A stretch of DNA of 6,300 nucleotides from JAUXEH01 sp965602945 (GTDB lineage: Bacteria; Acidobacteriota; Aminicenantia; Aminicenantales; Aminicenantaceae). Made by a program: the position numbers and the translations under genes. Shown piece by piece: positions 4,367 to 6,300 of the stretch. The notes under the pieces were generated by a model. It was not told the DNA's origin, did no database searches, and saw nothing but the letters and a program-made list of their open reading frames with translations. Location: the NCBI GenBank assembly GCA_965602945.1, contig CBFDBC010000202.1, forward strand, positions 1 through 6,300, read 5' to 3'. Numbering within the stretch: the stretch's first letter is position 1; every line of letters begins with the position of its first letter.

Positions 4367-6300
4367 ATGCTGCTGGGGATCGACCTGGGGTCCGTCAGCA
4401 GCCAGGCCCTGCTCCTGGATCCTCAACGCGGCACCCAGCGCCGCAGCGAAGTCCTCAACCGGGGCCAGGCGCAGGAGACCCTGGAGGAGATCGTTGGGAG
4501 CGTCCTGGAAGGTCTCCAGGCCTCCGATTTGCGCGTTGGCATTACCGGCTGCGGGCGGGACGCCTGCCCCTCCCATCCCCACATATACGCATGCAACGAG
4601 CTGGTGGCCCTGGCCATCGGGGGGAGCCATGAATCCCCGGAGGCCCGGTCCATTATCGAAATCGGCGGGCAAACCTCCGCCTGGCTGAGCATCGATCCCA
4701 CATCTTCCTCCCAGGGGGGATCGGCCGAGATCCGGGACTTTTCTCTGAACACGCGCTGTGCGGCCGGTTCCGGGGCTTTTCTGGAGCAGCAGGCCGCCCG
4801 GCTGAAGATGACCATCACAGAGTTCGCTGAATCCGCCGGCGCCGCGCAAAAAGGCGCCACCATCGCCGGACGATGCAGCGTGTTCGCTAAGAGCGACATG
4901 ATCCACCTCCAGCAGAAAGGAACTCCCCTGGAGGAAATCGCCTACGGACTGTGCCAGGCCCTGGCCCGGAACTATGTGGCGACCATCCTCAAAGGACGTG
5001 AGAACGTACCGCCGGTCCTGCTCACGGGGGGAGGGTTTCTAAACAGAGGTCTGGTCCGGGCTTTCCGGGAAATCCTCTTGCTGTGGGACGGCGACTTTGT
5101 CCAATCTCAGGCACCCTCTTACACATCCGCCCTCGGCGCGGCCCTGACCGCCGCGCAATCCCCGCACCCTCTCACCGTGGACGAGATCCACACCTGGTTG
5201 AGCGGGACGGTTTCCGGGGAGCGCATGCTCCGTTGTTTCCTGCCTCCTTTGGGAGGGGCCGCTCCGTCTCCGCCGGAAGAGCCTGAACCGGGGAAGGATG
5301 AGCCAGTCAGAGGTTACCTGGGTGTGGACGTGGGTTCGGTCAGCACCAACCTGGCGCTCGTCGACATTGAAGGGCGAGTCAAGGCCGGCATTTATCTCCC
5401 GACCAGGGGAAGGCCGCTCGAGGTCATCAAGGAGGGATGTGAACAGCTCTTTGATAGATGTTCCGGAGGACTGGAGATACTGGGCATCGGCACCACCGGC
5501 AGCGGCCGCCACCTGGCAGGCGAATATCTGGAAGCGGACGAGGTCCGGAACGAGATCACATGCCAGCTTGCGGGAACCCTCCCCTATTTCCCGGAAGCGG
5601 ATACGATCTTCGAAATTGGGGGACAGGACTCCAAATTCATCAAACTGCAGGACGGCAGGATCCAGGATTTCACCATGAACAAGATCTGCGCGGCGGGAAC
5701 CGGTTCTTTCCTGGAGGAACAGGCCGAGCTGCTGGACCTGGATATCAAGCGGGATTTTTCACGGCTGGCCCACCGGTCCGAGGCCCCGTCCGACCTGGGA
5801 AGCCAGTGCACGGTATTCATGGAATCCGAGCTGGTCAGCGCCCTGAGCCGGGGCGAGAGCGTATCGGATGTCACTGCCGGGCTGGCCTTTGCCATCGCTC
5901 GCAATTATCTGGAAAAAGTGGTGGCAGAACGCCCGGTGGGAGAACGCATCGTGTTCCAGGGAGGTGTCGCCTCCAATCCGGCAGTGGTCAACGCTTTCGC
6001 CCGCCTCCTGGAACGACCGGTTCCGGTTCATCCCTACAACCGGATATCCGGTGCCATCGGAGCGGCCTTGATCACCCGCCGGACCGTAGAACAGAAAGGG
6101 AAAGTATCACCTGACCTGGCCCAGATGCAGGAACGCATCCGGCGCCCGTCCAGAGTCTCCAGCTTTGAGTGTCGCCACTGCACCAACCACTGTCAGGTCA
6201 ACCGGATCGACCTGGGAAACCGCCGGATCTTTTTCGGGGATATCTGCGAGCGATACACGGCCAAACAAAGGGCCGGCAGACCGGGCGAGGGCCGGGACAA
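4367..6300 (+). CDS. Tandem-domain acyl-CoA dehydratase activase (BadF/BadG/BcrA/BcrD type), 5' part
   Basis: The frame is open from ATG 4367 to the edge, giving 644 residues with no stop. Two ASKHA-type ATPase domains lie in series. Domain 1 has GIDLGSVSS (4-12), IEIGGQTS (97-104), the cluster cysteines Cys131 (CAAGSGAFLE) and Cys170 (GRCSVFAKSD), and LLTGGGFLN (218-226). Domain 2 has GVDVGSVST (319-327), IFEIGGQDSK (414-423), Cys441 (CAAGTGSFLEEQA), Cys481 (SQCTVFMESE) and VFQGGVASN (529-537). A proline-rich linker at about 293-313 separates them. Residues 602-627 (C-x2-C-x3-C, then a further Cys) begin the DUF2229-like part typical of family members longer than 1,000 residues. Known single-domain relatives such as HgdC use ATP and a [4Fe-4S] cluster between subunits to fire electrons into 2-hydroxyacyl-CoA dehydratase or benzoyl-CoA reductase. 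The partner of the large tandem form is not established. GTG 4364-4366 is an alternative start; the ribosome site (GGGG, 6 bases upstream) is weak. An in-frame TGA at 4316-4318 bounds the start. The protein is cytoplasmic and probably oxygen-sensitive. Confidence 0.9.
   Translation, partial: MLLGIDLGSVSSQALLLDPQRGTQRRSEVLNRGQAQETLEEIVGSVLEGLQASDLRVGITGCGRDACPSHPHIYACNELVALAIGGSHESPEARSIIEIGGQTSAWLSIDPTSSSQGGSAEIRDFSLNTRCAAGSGAFLEQQAARLKMTITEFAESAGAAQKGATIAGRCSVFAKSDMIHLQQKGTPLEEIAYGLCQALARNYVATILKGRENVPPVLLTGGGFLNRGLVRAFREILLLWDGDFVQSQAPSYTSALGAALTAAQSPHPLTVDEIHTWLSGTVSGERMLRCFLPPLGGAAPSPPEEPEPGKDEPVRGYLGVDVGSVSTNLALVDIEGRVKAGIYLPTRGRPLEVIKEGCEQLFDRCSGGLEILGIGTTGSGRHLAGEYLEADEVRNEITCQLAGTLPYFPEADTIFEIGGQDSKFIKLQDGRIQDFTMNKICAAGTGSFLEEQAELLDLDIKRDFSRLAHRSEAPSDLGSQCTVFMESELVSALSRGESVSDVTAGLAFAIARNYLEKVVAERPVGERIVFQGGVASNPAVVNAFARLLERPVPVHPYNRISGAIGAALITRRTVEQKGKVSPDLAQMQERIRRPSRVSSFECRHCTNHCQVNRIDLGNRRIFFGDICERYTAKQRAGRPGEGRD

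Noticed and set aside
4244..4906. A 220-codon minus-strand open frame inside the activase region.
   Set aside because: It is antisense to the first activase domain, whose ATPase and cysteine motifs are intact. The translated sequence is of low complexity and resembles no family.

Overview
The window is ordinary chromosomal DNA from a GC-rich bacterium, with five protein-coding genes and almost no spare sequence. Two features point to an anaerobic or facultatively anaerobic lifestyle. One is the oxygen-sensitive type of iron-sulfur activase at the right end, known from clostridia, Desulfobacterota and other anaerobes. The other is a Cys-type (CxPSR) sulfatase, which an anaerobe would have to mature with a radical-SAM enzyme. 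Sulfatase lipoproteins and Tat-exported beta-lactamase-fold hydrolases are common in glycan-degrading lineages such as Planctomycetes, Lentisphaerae, Hydrogenedentes and related uncultured phyla. I cannot fix the phylum from this sequence alone.

Layout: (1) 2-586, plus strand, the 3' end of a tetratricopeptide-repeat protein that begins outside the window. (2) 594-2180, minus strand, an iduronate-2-sulfatase-like lipoprotein sulfatase that converges on the TPR gene with 7 bases between the stop codons. (3) 2261-2977, minus strand, a GNAT N-acetyltransferase. (4) 2986-4188, minus strand, a Tat-exported serine hydrolase of the beta-lactamase / penicillin-binding-protein fold, starting at TTG. 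(5) 4367 to beyond 6300, plus strand, the N-terminal 644 residues of a large protein with two consecutive BadF/HgdC-type ATPase activase domains followed by a cysteine-rich segment. It is open to the edge of the window.

Genes 4, 3 and 2 are read in that order on the minus strand. The hydrolase and acetyltransferase are tightly coupled: the stop codon lies against the next gene's Shine-Dalgarno sequence, and 8 bases separate stop from start. The sulfatase follows after 80 bases, with its own strong ribosome site and a plausible sigma-70 promoter, so it may be both co-transcribed and independently expressed. The activase is divergent from this group across about 180 bases of AT-rich intergenic DNA that carries a sigma-70-like promoter facing the activase.

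The hydrolase and sulfatase are predicted to act outside the cytoplasm, on envelope or environmental substrates. The acetyltransferase and activase are cytoplasmic. No pathway clearly joins all of them. I found no CRISPR array, mobile element, tRNA, rRNA, toxin-antitoxin pair or defence system. The most noteworthy item is the tandem activase, whose first ATPase half has lost part of a motif that the second half keeps.
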